Assembly: GCA_938038735.1 (NCBI GenBank)
Contig: CALHSW010000064.1
Span: forward strand, 1-25,151
Origin: an uncultured Bacteroidia bacterium
Lineage (GTDB): Bacteria > Bacteroidota > Bacteroidia > Bacteroidales > CAJPTX01
Direction of reading: 5' to 3'
DNA: 25,151 bases
The position numbers were made by a program, and so were the translations under genes. How positions within the stretch are numbered: position 1 is the first letter of the stretch; each line of letters opens with the position of its first letter. The notes under the pieces were generated by a model. It had not been told where the DNA came from, searched no databases, and saw only the letters and a program-made list of their open reading frames with translations. Shown here piece by piece: positions 1 to 7,312 of the stretch.

Positions 1-537
1 AAGGTGGAGGCAACGTTCAAGGAGAAGGCGGTAGCGCCGGTGCTGTACACGCTGACGACAAGCCAGACGGGAGAGGGGATGTTAAAAGTTTTGCGGGGCA
101 ATGAGGAGCTTATGAATGGGGAAAAGCTGCAGAAAGGCGATAAGCTGGTTATAGTGGCAAAGCCGAATTCTAGTGATTACAAGCTAGTTACGCTGAATGT
201 TAATGGAACGCCGTTTGCTAGCGGGTCAATCTACACGGTGGGCGATCAGAATGTGAGAGTAGAGGTGGTATTTGATAAGAGTACTGCCGTGGAGAGCGTG
301 TTGCTGGCTGGGGTAGCGGCGACGCCGAATCCGTGCGGGGCGCGGTTGACGCTGCGGGGAGCATCGGCCGCTGTACAGTGGGAGGTATACACGGTGCAGG
401 GACAACTGGTGGCACGCGGCGTGAGTGCGGGAGAAGGGGAGATAGAGATCGCGACGGCGGGATGGATTCCAGGCGTGTACTACGTGCGGCTGGAGGCGAC
501 CGATGGGGTGCGGGTGCTGCCGGTGGTGAAAGAATAG
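1..537 (+). CDS. T9SS-secreted cell-surface protein, C-terminal part (5' end outside window)
   Basis: The frame is open from the first base, so this is the 3' end of a longer gene; the GTG at 4 is not a credible start. Residues about 15-95 resemble an InlB-B-like bacterial repeat: a Gly-rich strand, a KGDKLVIVAKP segment, NVNGTPFASG, then a final strand ending in VVFDK. The last ~80 residues look like a type IX secretion C-terminal sorting domain: a TPNPCG motif, strands around WEVYTVQGQLVARG, and GVYYVRLE before the terminal VVKE. In T9SS bacteria this domain directs export across the outer membrane, is cleaved off, and the cargo is attached to the surface or released. The cargo's function is unknown because the N-terminal part is missing. 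The gene at 820-2658 carries the same two C-terminal modules. Confidence 0.8.
   Translation, partial: KVEATFKEKAVAPVLYTLTTSQTGEGMLKVLRGNEELMNGEKLQKGDKLVIVAKPNSSDYKLVTLNVNGTPFASGSIYTVGDQNVRVEVVFDKSTAVESVLLAGVAATPNPCGARLTLRGASAAVQWEVYTVQGQLVARGVSAGEGEIEIATAGWIPGVYYVRLEATDGVRVLPVVKE
286..537 (+). repeat. 252-bp direct repeat, copy A (T9SS sorting domain coding block)
   Basis: This block aligns without gaps to 2407-2658. I counted 30 mismatches in 252 positions, including the stop codon (tag here, taa there). It encodes the sorting domain from AVES to VVKE. Many mismatches fall at third codon positions, which indicates a coding duplication kept under selection or homogenised by recombination. 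Confidence 0.9.
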
Positions 538-569
538 AAACAAAGATTGAACGGAGAGGGAGGACGCTG

Positions 570-599
570 CGGGGAGCAGGGGTCCCCCCCCCGTTTTTT
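570..599 (+). terminator. Rho-independent terminator candidate after the first T9SS gene
   Basis: CGGGG at 570-574 can pair with CCCCG at 589-593, followed directly by six T. The 3' arm lies in an uninterrupted run of nine C (584-592), so several pairing registers are possible. It starts 33 bases after the stop at 537, a suitable position for ending that transcript. Confidence 0.55.
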
Positions 600-648
600 A
601 AGCTTGTGGCGAACGGTTGGAGCGTGCAGCAATTCATGAAAATCGGGG

Positions 649-669
649 AGCGATGGCCCCATCGTTTTT
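649..669 (+). terminator. Second terminator-like hairpin between the T9SS genes
   Basis: CGATG at 651-655 and CATCG at 660-664 form a 5-bp stem around a 4-base loop, extendable by an A-T and a G-T pair. Five T follow (665-669). It may back up the hairpin at 570-599. The 282 bases between the two T9SS genes otherwise show only a GC-rich stretch with a small hairpin near 705-717 and a weak -7-like TACATTCG at 684. Confidence 0.5.
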
Positions 670-819
670 CTTGAAGAAATAGCTACATTCGCATCGCCTT
701 GTAGCCGCCGAGGGCGGTGAGGCAGGAGTAGGGTGTGCATGGGGCGGGGCGAGGGGGTGCAGCTGCGGTTGCGGCGTTTCGTGCGTCCCGCCGGCGATGC
801 GTGTAAACAGTATAGGACT

Positions 820-2658
820 ATGGGCAGAAGAGGAAGAAGGTGCGTAGTGATGGCGCTAGCGTTAGCGCTGGGGGTGAATGCAGCGTGGGGGTGGACGCAG
901 CGAGCAGTATATAAAGATGAAGACGGTAGAATCTATGCATATCAATCATGTTGGTACACCATGGTTGATTTGCCTGGCGTGGTGGCCAAAGGGATAGAGG
1001 TGCACGTTTTCACCCTGCAGGGCATGCGCCTGAATGCGAAGGGGGAAATAGAGGACGCGGCGATCGGGCGAGAGCTTGCGGTGGGCGATGAGTTTGACCC
1101 GGATTCGGGCGTGTATGCGCGCGTAGATCTGCTAGCGGGCTGCGCCGTGGACTACGGGATAGAGAGGCTGGGAGTGATTGATCAGTTGGGACTTAAGGAG
1201 GTGAGGAGCGTGATGCATAGGTTAGAGCAGGAAGAGAAGCTATCAAGGTACAGACGCAAGGAGGAAGTGAAGGCCTATAGAGAGTATTTTTATGTAATGG
1301 GACGAGTTACCGGTTTTCATGATAATGGGATATTCGCTTCACCAGTATCTCCATTCTACCATTACGTTGATTTTATGGAGCAATCGGACGCGACGATTAC
1401 CCTGGCGCCCCTCGAGAAGCAGTACCGCGATGCGGGGTACTACTGGTCGCTGCGCCCGGCGGGCGGAGCAGGCTGGGTGCTGCGCGATGGCGTGCCCATC
1501 CGACCGCTCAAGCAGGGCGTGTTCATCGCGGAGGTTCGCAACGCCAGTGGGCTGGACGAGTATGTAGTGAGCTACAGCGTCGCGGGGGAGGTGGCCCGGG
1601 CGACCGAGATAATGGGCAGCGCGGTGCGGCTGGTGCCCGGCGGGAGCGTCACCGTATCGGCTACGTTTAGGAAGGCAGATGGGAAGGTTAGGGTGACTGT
1701 CCCACCGCGTGATTTAGAGCCAAGGGAGCGTGGGGTCTATACAGTTGCGTATGCTGATGGTAGCGAGCTGAAGCCAGGAGAGCATAGTATGGATTATGGA
1801 ACGGAATTAAAGTATAGAATACGCGGGGCTTCATTCCCGTATGAGAATAGGCCAGCGGATGGAGAGGGGTGGTCTGGGAAGGTGGTGGCGGAGACAGACT
1901 TCCGGATGGAGGCCCCGATGCTGTACCAGAAGTGCACGGTGCGGTTCTACCAGGACTCTTTTTCAGAAGGGATATACTACGAGAGGGGGTATAGATACAA
2001 TGCCAATTTCAACGTGACGCCGAGCAACCCGTACGATCCTAAGCGGCCCAAGGTGATAGCCGAGGGGGCAATGCCGGTGCGGGTCGATGAGTACGGCTAT
2101 GGGGTGTACGTGGTGCGGGATTCTGTGGTAGATATATACATGCGGAGCGACCGCTGGGGGAAGCTCCGGGTGGTGACCTCCAGGGGGGGCAGGGTGCGGG
2201 TGGTGCGCAATGGACGGGAGATAACCGAGCGGGATGCGATCAGGCGGAAGGATCGGCTCGTGGTGCTGGGCGAGCCGGACGCGGCGGAGGGGTACAAGCT
2301 GAAGACGATTGTGGTGAATGGGGTTCCGTTCGAGAGCGGGGAAACGTACACCGTGGAGAAGGGCGATGTGAAGGTGGTGGCGGATTTTGTGAAGGCAGAT
2401 GCGAATGCCGTGGAGAGCGAGCTGCTGGCTGGGGTAGCGGCGACGCCGAACCCGTGCGGGGTGCGGCTGACGCTGCGGGGAGCATCGGACGCTGCGCGGT
2501 GGGAGGTATATACGGTGCAGGGGCAGCTGGTGGCGTGCGGCGTGAGCGCGGGAGAAGGGGCTATAGAGATCTCGACGGCGGGATGGGCTCCCGGTCTGTA
2601 CTGCGTGCGGCTGGAGGCGGCCGATGGGGTGCGGGTGTTGACGGTGGTGAAGGAGTAA
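820..2658 (+). CDS. T9SS-secreted surface protein with InlB-like repeats and C-terminal sorting domain
   Basis: A 612-residue protein. I start it at ATG 820 because this gives a clear signal peptide (MGRRGRR, a hydrophobic run to about residue 22, cleavage near AAWG-W). The GTG at 733 in frame would put about 30 Arg-rich residues in front. The first ~300 residues match no family I recognise. Aromatic and charged, strand-rich segments follow, including two PF18998-like stretches, the clearest at about residues 445-530 (GYKLKTIVVNGVPFESG). Residues about 530-612 are the sorting domain, with TPNPCG, WEVYTVQGQLVACG and a terminal VVKE. Expected route: Sec export, then T9SS translocation and surface attachment. 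It is a paralogue of the truncated gene just upstream. Base composition changes in blocks along the gene, and two cysteines in the sorting domain are absent from the paralogue. Adhesin, enzyme or structural roles are all possible. Confidence 0.82.
   Translation: MGRRGRRCVVMALALALGVNAAWGWTQRAVYKDEDGRIYAYQSCWYTMVDLPGVVAKGIEVHVFTLQGMRLNAKGEIEDAAIGRELAVGDEFDPDSGVYARVDLLAGCAVDYGIERLGVIDQLGLKEVRSVMHRLEQEEKLSRYRRKEEVKAYREYFYVMGRVTGFHDNGIFASPVSPFYHYVDFMEQSDATITLAPLEKQYRDAGYYWSLRPAGGAGWVLRDGVPIRPLKQGVFIAEVRNASGLDEYVVSYSVAGEVARATEIMGSAVRLVPGGSVTVSATFRKADGKVRVTVPPRDLEPRERGVYTVAYADGSELKPGEHSMDYGTELKYRIRGASFPYENRPADGEGWSGKVVAETDFRMEAPMLYQKCTVRFYQDSFSEGIYYERGYRYNANFNVTPSNPYDPKRPKVIAEGAMPVRVDEYGYGVYVVRDSVVDIYMRSDRWGKLRVVTSRGGRVRVVRNGREITERDAIRRKDRLVVLGEPDAAEGYKLKTIVVNGVPFESGETYTVEKGDVKVVADFVKADANAVESELLAGVAATPNPCGVRLTLRGASDAARWEVYTVQGQLVACGVSAGEGAIEISTAGWAPGLYCVRLEAADGVRVLTVVKE
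2407..2658 (+). repeat. 252-bp direct repeat, copy B (T9SS sorting domain coding block)
   Basis: Second copy of the block at 286-537, same length with no gaps. It differs at 13 of 83 encoded residues, including two changes to cysteine at codons 573 and 595 of this gene. Similarity fades soon after the stop codon. Confidence 0.9.
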
Positions 2659-2662
2659 ATAT

Positions 2663-2717
2663 AAGGGAACGGATGTGGGGAGGGTCGTTGCGAAAGCGAT
2701 TTGAAAATTCCCTTTTT
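2663..2717 (+). terminator. Weak terminator-like inverted repeat before the TonB receptor gene
   Basis: AAGGGAA at 2663-2669 can pair with TTCCCTT at 2708-2714, followed by TTT. The loop holds a smaller hairpin closed by a GAAA tetraloop (TTGC and GCGA arms around 2689-2699). The long loop makes this a modest terminator at best, so some transcription may continue into the receptor gene. I see no clear promoter in the 58 bases that follow. Confidence 0.3.
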
Positions 2718-2775
2718 GCAAAGGTCTTCCCTAGAGTTTTATTTTAAGGAGTGCAGTTTAGAGAGGAGAAAGTCG

Positions 2776-5025
2776 ATGGCGTTGATGCAAAGTATAAAAA
2801 GAGAGGGGTGTTGCGTCGCGGTTGTGCTATGTTGTATAATCGCAGGATTGCCGAGAGGCTATGCCGGGCGCGGTATAGTCTTGCGCGCTGATACAACATT
2901 GGTTCCGAATGCGCCCGCTGTGGATGAACCCGACCCGAAGTTTGATTTACCTGAGGCGAGGGTTGTTCGAAAGGATTTACGACCCTCCGTTAGTAATGTT
3001 GGTGTGCAGCTTGATACAGCTTTGCATTCCCCGAAAGCAAAGGTTGAAAGCCGACCAGCGAGCCGCGGAGCGTGGAGTCTCGACACTACTTACGACATAA
3101 TGGATGTGCGCGTTGCGGGGCGACGCACCAAGGAGATTATTGCGCCGCAGCGGCTAGAAGGCGTAGAGCTTAAACGGCTCAACACGCTCTCCGTGGCCGA
3201 TGCGCTGCGCTTCTTCTCTGGGGTGCAGATAAAGGACTATGGTGGCATAGGAGGGCTTAAAACCATTAATATTAGGAGCATGGGTAGCGAGCATGTTGGT
3301 GTGTACTACGATGGCTTGCAGCTGGGCAATGCGCAGAATGGACAAGTCGACCTTGGCAAGTTCTCAATGGATAACGTGGAGATAATTTCGCTGTACAATG
3401 GGCAGAAAAGCGAGATTTTTCAGGGGGCAAAGGATTTTGGGGCGGCAGGTACGGTGTACATTGAGACGAGGCGCCCACGCTTTGAGAAGGGCAAGAATAC
3501 TAATTTTCGGGTGGGCGCAAAGGCAGGGTCTTTTGGCCTGATGAACCTTTCTGCTCTCGTGGAGCATAAATTGAGTAAACGTGTAAGCGCATCGGTCAAT
3601 GCGGAGTGGACGCATGCGCATGGGCATTACAAGTTTCGCTACAAGCGTCGGAACATCGACTGGACGATAGCCTACGACACCACAGCTGTTCGGCAGAACA
3701 GCGATGTGAATGCCATTCGTGCGGAGGGGGGCGTGTACGGCGCATTGCCTGGAGGGAATTGGAAAATTCGGGTGTACCACTACTCATCGGAGCGAGGGTT
3801 GCCAGGCGCCATTGTGAATAACGTGTGGCGGCGAGGCGAGAGGATGTGGGATCGCAATACGTTTGTTCAAGGCTACGTGCGTAGCGATGTTACCAAGTGG
3901 TATCGCATACAGGCGAGCGTGAAGTACGCCTACGATTTTTTGCACTACATCAATAAGGATCAACGTATGCTGCAGGTGGATAACACTTACCGACAGCAGG
4001 AGGCGTATGGGTCAGTGGCAAATCTCTTTAGTCCGTTCGAGTGGTGGGATTTGTCACTTTCCTATGATTTCCAGTGGAATACGCTGGTGAATCGTAACGA
4101 GGCTAGCGATATGCCAATGTACGATTTCCCATTCCCTACGCGTTATAGCAACTACCTTTCGGCCGCCACAGCGTTTGAGAAGTGGGGCGTGAAGCTACAG
4201 GCAAGCATTTTGGGTGTGTATGTGCTTAACCGGGTGAAACAGTATTTTCAACCTGCGGATAAGTTGGATTGGACACCGGCAGTTTTCCTCTCCTATACGC
4301 CCTGGGAACCTCTAGGGCTGAGCGTGCGTGCCTTTTGGAAGCATTCGCTGCGAATGCCTACTTTTAACGACCTGTACTACACGGAAATAGGAAATACACG
4401 GCTAGAGCCGGAGTACGTGCAGCAGTACGATGCGGGTATTGATTGGCGTAAGGAGTGGAGAGCAGGCGTGGTGCGCCGAGCTACGCTTACCTGCGATGTT
4501 TACTATAATGAGGTGACTAATAAAATTATTGCCTATCCTAAGGGGCAACAGTTTCGGTGGACTATGATAAATCTCGGGTTCGTGAAGGTAAAAGGGATAG
4601 ATGCCATCGGGGAGTTGGCCGTGGTGCCGTGGGATGTACTAACGCTCATGGGTAAGCTTCAGTATACCTTTCAAGACTCGCGCGATTGGACAAACCCGCG
4701 GGATGCGTTCTACGGGCATCAAATACCCTACATAGCATGGCATAGCGGGTCAGCAATATTTGGCACTTCGTGGAGAGAGTGGAGTCTCAACTATAGCTTT
4801 ATCTATGTAGGGGAGCGGTTTAACCAGCAGGAGAATATTATATACAACTACACGCAGCCGTGGTATACGCATGATCTCTCGCTTGCGTGGGATGGTAAAA
4901 TAAAATCCACGGGCCTGCGTGTCACGTTGGAGGTGTGTAATCTTTTGGGACAGGATTACGATGTAATTCTCAATTACCCGATGCCGAAAACGAACTTTAG
5001 AATATCCGTTAATGCAACGTTCTAG
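2776..5025 (+). CDS. btuB: TonB-dependent outer-membrane receptor, BtuB-like (probable cobalamin transporter)
   Basis: A 749-residue outer-membrane receptor. ATG 2776 is chosen because a GAGGAG sits about eight bases upstream and a signal peptide follows (hydrophobic to about residue 27). Residues 31-108 are a polar, Pro-rich linker. The plug begins around 119, with SVADALRFFSGVQIKDYGG, NIRSMGS and VYYDGLQLGNAQNG, and ends near an ETRRP segment. The rest is an aromatic-rich 22-strand-type barrel ending NATF, with the C-terminal Phe typical of outer-membrane proteins. There is no N-terminal carboxypeptidase-like domain of the SusC type, which favours a BtuB- or siderophore-type receptor. The next gene resembles BtuG, the femtomolar B12-binding lipoprotein that caps BtuB in gut Bacteroides, so cobalamin is the likely ligand. 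It overlaps or abuts that gene. The substrate is inferred from context, not proven by sequence. Confidence 0.8.
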   Translation: MALMQSIKREGCCVAVVLCCIIAGLPRGYAGRGIVLRADTTLVPNAPAVDEPDPKFDLPEARVVRKDLRPSVSNVGVQLDTALHSPKAKVESRPASRGAWSLDTTYDIMDVRVAGRRTKEIIAPQRLEGVELKRLNTLSVADALRFFSGVQIKDYGGIGGLKTINIRSMGSEHVGVYYDGLQLGNAQNGQVDLGKFSMDNVEIISLYNGQKSEIFQGAKDFGAAGTVYIETRRPRFEKGKNTNFRVGAKAGSFGLMNLSALVEHKLSKRVSASVNAEWTHAHGHYKFRYKRRNIDWTIAYDTTAVRQNSDVNAIRAEGGVYGALPGGNWKIRVYHYSSERGLPGAIVNNVWRRGERMWDRNTFVQGYVRSDVTKWYRIQASVKYAYDFLHYINKDQRMLQVDNTYRQQEAYGSVANLFSPFEWWDLSLSYDFQWNTLVNRNEASDMPMYDFPFPTRYSNYLSAATAFEKWGVKLQASILGVYVLNRVKQYFQPADKLDWTPAVFLSYTPWEPLGLSVRAFWKHSLRMPTFNDLYYTEIGNTRLEPEYVQQYDAGIDWRKEWRAGVVRRATLTCDVYYNEVTNKIIAYPKGQQFRWTMINLGFVKVKGIDAIGELAVVPWDVLTLMGKLQYTFQDSRDWTNPRDAFYGHQIPYIAWHSGSAIFGTSWREWSLNYSFIYVGERFNQQENIIYNYTQPWYTHDLSLAWDGKIKSTGLRVTLEVCNLLGQDYDVILNYPMPKTNFRISVNATF

Positions 5026-6229
5026 ATTTTTAATGGCAAGGCTAGTGTTGGCTGCGCTGGCTATTGCAGCACTGGCTACAGGTTGCCGCAAGGATGAGAT
5101 TATTGTTCTCTCGCAAACCTCTCAGCTTCCTGAGATTAAAGACCCTCTGCTTAGCTACCAGTGGCGGGATGCTGCCCGTGAGTGGGAGGGAATGTATTTG
5201 CTCAATGAGGGGAACATGGGGAGCAATAAGTCTTCGCTTGACTACCTTGACTTCACCACCAATCGGTATCATCGCAATATATACGCCGAGCAGAATCCGA
5301 CAGTGGTGAAAGAACTCGGGGATGTGGGTAACGACATAAAAATCTATGGTAACCGGGTTTACTCCGTTATTAATTGTTCCCATAAGGTTGAGGTTCTTGA
5401 TTTGCACACAGGGAAACGTATCGGGAAGGTAGACATTAGCAATTGCCGGTACATAGCGTTTAAGGATGGGCGCGCATACGTAACCTCGTACGTAGGGCCT
5501 GTGTCTCTTGACCCAGCCCTTAGCACGCAGGGGGAGATCGTGGCGTTTGATACGGCAACGTTAGAAGTGGTGGCGCGGGTTACCATTGGGAGGCAGCCCG
5601 ATGAGCTGGTGATTGTCGGCGATAGGATATACGCAGCGAATTCAGGTGGTTACACGCCTCCGAATTACGATAATACTGTGTCGGAGGTACTCATCCTTAG
5701 CGATGGGTCAATGACCGAGCTACGGAGGATACCAGTAGACATTAACCTGTTCAGAATTCGACATGATCGATTCGATAGGCTATGGGTAGCATCGCGCGGC
5801 GACTACTATGGGCATCCTTCTAGGCTCTTTGTGCTGGAGCGGAATCCCAATAATCATGGACTGTACGAGGTGACCGATACAATACCTGTAGCCTGCCTAA
5901 ATATTAATATCCACAACGACATTCTCTACTTCTATTCGGTGGAGTGGAGCTACCTAACTAACTCCAATACGGTGACGTATGGCCGTGTGGATTTGAAAAC
6001 CAAAAAGATTATCCCTGGTAATTTTATTACGGATGGCACTGAAAAGGAAATAGAAATACCGTATGGGATAGCGGTTCACCCTAAAGCGGGCTTCATTTTT
6101 ATTACCGATGCTAAGAATTACGTTTCGAGCGGAGATCTTCGCTGCTATTCGCCTGATGGAAAGTTCCTATGGAAAGTGAAAACAGGGGATATTCCTGCCC
6201 ATATGGCGTTTGTTCCAGTGCAAAAATAG
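5012..6229 (+). CDS. btuG: BtuG-like surface lipoprotein, YncE-type beta-propeller (probable B12 capture protein)
   Basis: A 405-residue lipoprotein. ATG 5012 overlaps the receptor gene by 14 bases and gives an Arg-rich signal peptide; ATG 5033, seven bases past that stop, is also possible. The lipobox is LATGC with Cys25. The rest is repeating YncE/DUF5074-type propeller blades. Segments such as YLLNEGNMGSNKSSLDYLDF, VVKELGDVGNDIKIYG, VINCSHKVEVLD, ANSGGYTPPNYDNT, WVASRGDYYG and TGDIPAH match, from memory, the BtuG family of Bacteroidetes. BtuG proteins sit on the outer face of BtuB and bind cobalamin extremely tightly, acting as a pedal-bin lid for transport. Position directly after a BtuB-like receptor supports the same role here. 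A propeller lipoprotein paired with a receptor for another metal chelate is the main alternative. Confidence 0.82.
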   Translation: MQRSRFLMARLVLAALAIAALATGCRKDEIIVLSQTSQLPEIKDPLLSYQWRDAAREWEGMYLLNEGNMGSNKSSLDYLDFTTNRYHRNIYAEQNPTVVKELGDVGNDIKIYGNRVYSVINCSHKVEVLDLHTGKRIGKVDISNCRYIAFKDGRAYVTSYVGPVSLDPALSTQGEIVAFDTATLEVVARVTIGRQPDELVIVGDRIYAANSGGYTPPNYDNTVSEVLILSDGSMTELRRIPVDINLFRIRHDRFDRLWVASRGDYYGHPSRLFVLERNPNNHGLYEVTDTIPVACLNINIHNDILYFYSVEWSYLTNSNTVTYGRVDLKTKKIIPGNFITDGTEKEIEIPYGIAVHPKAGFIFITDAKNYVSSGDLRCYSPDGKFLWKVKTGDIPAHMAFVPVQK

Positions 6230-6241
6230 AAAGGACTTACT

Positions 6242-7282
6242 ATGAAGAGAGTAGTATTATTGGCGGTACTTTTTGCTGCTATGGCCATGTCGAGTTGCTA
6301 TAAACCGATGTTTGACCTTGAAAACATCACCGAGGAGCAGTTAAACCCGCATGGGGGAGGAAAGGCTGATGAAGCGAGGCCGTCGGGGTCCAATCCGTTC
6401 ATAGACCGGGTGGTGGAATATTGTCCTGCGCCCGGACAATTTGTCAACGAGTTGCCCCTCATTAAAGAGGGAGAACCTATCGATTCTGTACTGGAGAGGT
6501 GTACTCGGTCGTTGGCTAATGACAAGGGCGAACTAGTGCATCTTGGGGGCTTTGGAGGGTATGTGACGTTAGCCTTTGACCACAGTATAAAGAATCGAGA
6601 GGGGAATGACATTATGATTTATGGTAACGCATTTCGAGCTGATCGAAACAAGTCGAGGGGGAACAGCGAGCCTGGGACTGTGATGGTGATGGTGGATAAA
6701 AATGGGAATGGGTTGCCAGATGACGGAGAGTGGTACGAGTTGAAAGGGGCAGGCTACGACCTTCCGGAAACGGTGAAAAACTATAGAATTACCTACTATC
6801 GCCCTGACCCTAATAAGAAGGCGACAAAAACTCCGCCCAAGCCTGGATTCCCAGATTACGTGGTGGATGACACCTACATCAAGTGGAAGGATAGTAGGGG
6901 TGATTCGGGATACATTGAGAAAAATATCTATCACGACCAGTCCTACTGGCCTCTGAATCGCATGCATGATTCCACAATGACTTTTACAGGCACGTTGCTT
7001 ACCAACGTGGCGATTGACGAGTCGGGTGTGGGGAGTTACTGGACTTATCGTATTTGGGAGTACGGTTACGTGGATAACCTCCCCAATGACGAGGAGAAGG
7101 GGTTTGATATCGACTGGGCTATGGATGCCCATGGCAATTCTGTACAGCTGGATTCAATAGACTTCGTGAGGATCTATTGCTGCGCCAACGTGCAGGCAGG
7201 GTGGATAGGGGAACTCTCCACAGAGGTAATGACAGCGTGGGACCTTAACTTGCTTGATGAGAATAAGAAAGTAAGAAAGTAG
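6242..7282 (+). CDS. Outer-membrane surface lipoprotein of the B12-type operon
   Basis: A 346-residue protein with an N-terminal lipoprotein signal (hydrophobic run, then MAMSSC, Cys19). AAAGGA lies 7-12 bases before ATG 6242, and only 12 bases separate it from the BtuG-like gene, so the two are co-transcribed. The body contains LGGFGGYVTLAFDHSI, IYGNAFRADRN, a Ca-site-like Asp/Asn run (DKNGNGLPDDGEWYELKG) and NYRITYYRPDPN. I recognise this arrangement as a conserved lipoprotein, often named cell surface or PKD-domain protein, that accompanies BtuB/BtuG loci in Bacteroidales. It may be an accessory cobalamin-binding or handover protein, comparable in role to BtuH, but I cannot assert BtuH homology. 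Its Asp-rich loop suggests calcium binding. The gene ends 30 bases from the convergent mnmA stop. Confidence 0.7.
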   Translation: MKRVVLLAVLFAAMAMSSCYKPMFDLENITEEQLNPHGGGKADEARPSGSNPFIDRVVEYCPAPGQFVNELPLIKEGEPIDSVLERCTRSLANDKGELVHLGGFGGYVTLAFDHSIKNREGNDIMIYGNAFRADRNKSRGNSEPGTVMVMVDKNGNGLPDDGEWYELKGAGYDLPETVKNYRITYYRPDPNKKATKTPPKPGFPDYVVDDTYIKWKDSRGDSGYIEKNIYHDQSYWPLNRMHDSTMTFTGTLLTNVAIDESGVGSYWTYRIWEYGYVDNLPNDEEKGFDIDWAMDAHGNSVQLDSIDFVRIYCCANVQAGWIGELSTEVMTAWDLNLLDENKKVRK

Positions 7283-7312
7283 GAGTAATCAGTTGACTTT
7301 GTGCAGAAAGGT

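Noticed and set aside
584..592. Run of nine C as a phase-variable switch
   Set aside because: It lies after the stop codon in the probable terminator arm, not in a coding region or promoter, so slippage would not change a product.
218..637. Minus-strand open frame over the first T9SS gene
   Set aside because: Same artefact: low-complexity Pro/Ser/Arg content and no start signal, while the plus strand encodes a known sorting domain.
1963..2721. 252-codon open frame on the minus strand
   Set aside because: It lies antisense to the T9SS cargo gene. The His/Pro/Arg-rich translation is the usual result of reading GC-rich coding DNA backwards, and the sense strand has a signal peptide and recognised domains.
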